Shown piece by piece: positions 62,370 through 64,000 of a DNA stretch of 64,000 nucleotides (within the stretch, counting starts at the first letter, position 1; each line of letters starts with the position of its first letter). The notes under the pieces are model-generated. The model saw nothing but the letters and a program-made list of their open reading frames with translations. It was not told the origin of the DNA and did not search any database. A program made the position numbers and the translations under genes. The stretch is from Collinsella aerofaciens (GTDB taxonomy: Bacteria > Actinomycetota > Coriobacteriia > Coriobacteriales > Coriobacteriaceae): contig NZ_CP084004.1 in assembly GCF_020181355.1 (NCBI RefSeq), forward strand, positions 930,001 through 994,000, given 5' to 3'.

Positions 62370-63709
62370 TCGACCGCCGCGCCCAGCGCGATAACTCAAT
62401 ATCAATCTTTCGCGTGATCGCCGTTGTCTGCGCCATTTGCGTGCTGGTGTACTTTATTTTCGCCCTGGCGACCGGAATCGAGCCAATCGCGACCGTGGTC
62501 GCCTGCGCACTGCTGTGCATCTTTCTGTGCATTTTTATCTATTTGACGCTCAATCCCGATTCGGTGCGTTCGCAGTACACCGAAGAGACGCTCTCGGTGG
62601 CCTCTGCCATGCTCGAGGACATCAAAGGCGGCCTGACGCAGGAGTCGGCGCGTCTGGTGTGCCAGCGTATTTTGCCCGAGACGCGCGCCATGACGGTTGC
62701 CATCACCGACGAGGGCAACGTGCTGGCCTGCGCGGGCGAGTTTGAGGAAAAACTGCTGCCCGATACTCCCATCCACACGCTTGCCACACGCTACGTTATC
62801 GAACATGGCATCGTGCAGTCGTTCAACCGTATGGTGGATGTCGTGGGCTCGGACGGCTCGCACAACCAAGTCCCCGCCGGCATTATCGCCCCCATCAAGG
62901 TGGGCGATCGTACCGTCGGCACGCTCAAGTTCTACTACAAGACCCCGCGCGCCGTCGACCGTACCCAGTATGCGCTTGCCTCGGGCTTTGCCGAGATCTT
63001 GTCCACGCAGCTCGCCATCCACGAGCTCGAGGTGCAAAAGGAACTCACGGCGCGCGCCGAGGTGCGTGCGCTGCAGGCGCAGATTAACCCGCACTTCCTG
63101 TTCAACACGCTGAACACCATTGCATCGTTTACGCGCACCGACCCGCTGCGGGCCCGCGAACTGCTTCGTGAGTTCTCATCGTTCTATCGTGCCACGCTCG
63201 ACAACTCGGGATCGCTTATTCCGGTCTCGCGCGAGGTCGCACAGACCAAGCGCTACCTTACCTTTGAGAAGGCCCGCTTTGGCGAGGATCGCGTGCTTGC
63301 GACGTTCGATGTGTCCGAGGACGTGGAAGATACGCTGGTGCCGGCGTTCGTGATCCAGCCGATTGTCGAGAACGCCGTGCGTCATGGTATGGGCGATGAC
63401 GACGCCCTGAGGATCGACGTGACCGTTCACCAAGACGGCGAGGATGCAATCTTGATTGCCGTGGCCGATAATGGCGTGGGCATGGATGAGGGTACCGCCG
63501 CCAGACTGTTTGACGAGCGTTCTGCCCGTCCCGACGCCAGCTCTCCCCAGGGTGGCGGCGCCGGTGTGGCCATGCACAATATTTCGGAGCGCATCCATCG
63601 CTTTTATGGGCCGCACTCCTATACGCGTGTCGAATCGGCGCCGGGCAAGGGCACCAAAGTGCTCCTTCATCTTGATTTGTCAGAGAGCATCTTTGACATT
63701 CAAGAGTAA
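62366..63709 (+). CDS. LytS-type sensor histidine kinase, second copy
   Basis: 447 residues. Two N-terminal helices (VIAVVCAICVLVYFIFALAT; TVVACALLCIFLCIFIYLTL), a GAF-like segment (AMTVAITDEGNVLACAGEFE), then LQAQINPHFLFNTLNTIASF with the phospho-accepting His, and ATPase motifs QPIVENAVRHGMG and DNGVGMDEG. It is clearly homologous to the kinase at 56454-57839, so this region contains duplicated systems. A regulator gene follows after 72 bases. Confidence 0.92.
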   Translation: MIDRRAQRDNSISIFRVIAVVCAICVLVYFIFALATGIEPIATVVACALLCIFLCIFIYLTLNPDSVRSQYTEETLSVASAMLEDIKGGLTQESARLVCQRILPETRAMTVAITDEGNVLACAGEFEEKLLPDTPIHTLATRYVIEHGIVQSFNRMVDVVGSDGSHNQVPAGIIAPIKVGDRTVGTLKFYYKTPRAVDRTQYALASGFAEILSTQLAIHELEVQKELTARAEVRALQAQINPHFLFNTLNTIASFTRTDPLRARELLREFSSFYRATLDNSGSLIPVSREVAQTKRYLTFEKARFGEDRVLATFDVSEDVEDTLVPAFVIQPIVENAVRHGMGDDDALRIDVTVHQDGEDAILIAVADNGVGMDEGTAARLFDERSARPDASSPQGGGAGVAMHNISERIHRFYGPHSYTRVESAPGKGTKVLLHLDLSESIFDIQE

Positions 63710-63781
63710 AATAAAAGGCTACGGGCTCAACGTCATGCGACGGATGCCCGGCGTAGTTAGTTGACGAAAGGTTTTATCCCT

Positions 63782-64000
63782 ATGCTGCGTGCGATGATTG
63801 TGGATGATGAGGCGCCGGCTCGCTCGGAGCTTCGCTTCCTGCTCGAGCAAACGGGCAAGATCGGCACGATCACTGAGGCGTCGAGCGTCCGCTCCGCCAT
63901 CGAGATGCTTATGGAAAGTCGCGTAGATGTCGTGTTTCTCGATATCTCGATGCCCGGTGCCTCGGGCCTGCAACTTGCCGAGGCGCTGCATAAGCTCAAA
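63782..64000 (+). CDS. LytTR-family response regulator, N-terminal part (cut by window end)
   Basis: 73 codons of a receiver domain: AMIVDDEAPARSELRFLLEQ and VVFLDISMPGASGLQLAEAL, matching the regulator at 57878-58612. The DNA-binding half lies beyond the window, so the LytTR class is inferred from the paralogue and from the upstream LytS-type kinase. Confidence 0.88.
   Translation, partial: MLRAMIVDDEAPARSELRFLLEQTGKIGTITEASSVRSAIEMLMESRVDVVFLDISMPGASGLQLAEALHKLK

Overview
The window looks like chromosome from a high-GC, anaerobic Coriobacteriia-type actinobacterium, most likely Collinsella or a close relative. This is inferred from gene content, not from a database match: a PknB/FHA/PP2C/SEDS-PBP cell-wall kinase locus typical of Actinobacteria, together with pyruvate:ferredoxin oxidoreductase, a mannose-type PTS and an arginine deiminase pathway.

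Layout. 1-2160: end of a mannose-family PTS operon (IIC, IID, DUF956), an array of alternating short inverted motifs, and tRNA-Arg(CCU). 2216-4352: a tRNA T-arm copy in inverted orientation and a DNA cytosine methyltransferase cut off by an IS3-family element. 4432-5692: a LacI-family regulator and a small ORF. 5870-16029 (minus strand): PASTA kinase, SEDS-PBP fusion, PP2C phosphatase, two FHA proteins and a second membrane kinase. 16172-22896: YcxB-like protein, then dnaX - ybaB - recR, split by an exported hypothetical gene and an IS30-family element. 23143-26831: a second kinase cassette (exported protein, membrane kinase, FHA protein).

26950-33145 is a visibly AT-richer island. It lies between two diverged copies of the 3' end of the FHA gene and its downstream hairpin. 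It carries a radical-SAM/SPASM peptide maturase and, on the same strand, two related Cys-rich precursor-like peptides (67 and 59 codons; both begin MKHIHP) plus a 35-residue one-helix membrane peptide. Facing them are a split ABC exporter, a decayed methyltransferase and an IS110 fragment. I read this as a RiPP (ribosomally made, modified peptide) locus and regard it as the most interesting part of the window.

34019-40272: nifJ (pyruvate:ferredoxin oxidoreductase), an IS3-family relative sitting inside a long hairpin, and a two-gene unit with a DUF3830 protein. 40876-52024: arginine deiminase region. It has arcC copy 1, an IS110 element, an XRE/S24 regulator coupled to a divergent arcA paralogue, then a divergent yfcC-type carrier - arcA - argF - arcC copy 2 operon, closed by a second copy of the IS3-family element. 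52080-64000: C39-like peptidase, amino-acid permease, amidohydrolase, LytS/LytTR two-component pair, zinc-dependent phospholipase C-like protein, UMF1-type MFS carrier, glycosyltransferase, and a second LytS/LytTR pair cut by the window end.

The IS3-family elements are notable. Two have 3-bp target duplications lying in the loops of terminator-like hairpins. The third abuts the right half of a terminator and has no matching duplication, which fits a deletion that removed the rest of the restriction-modification locus.
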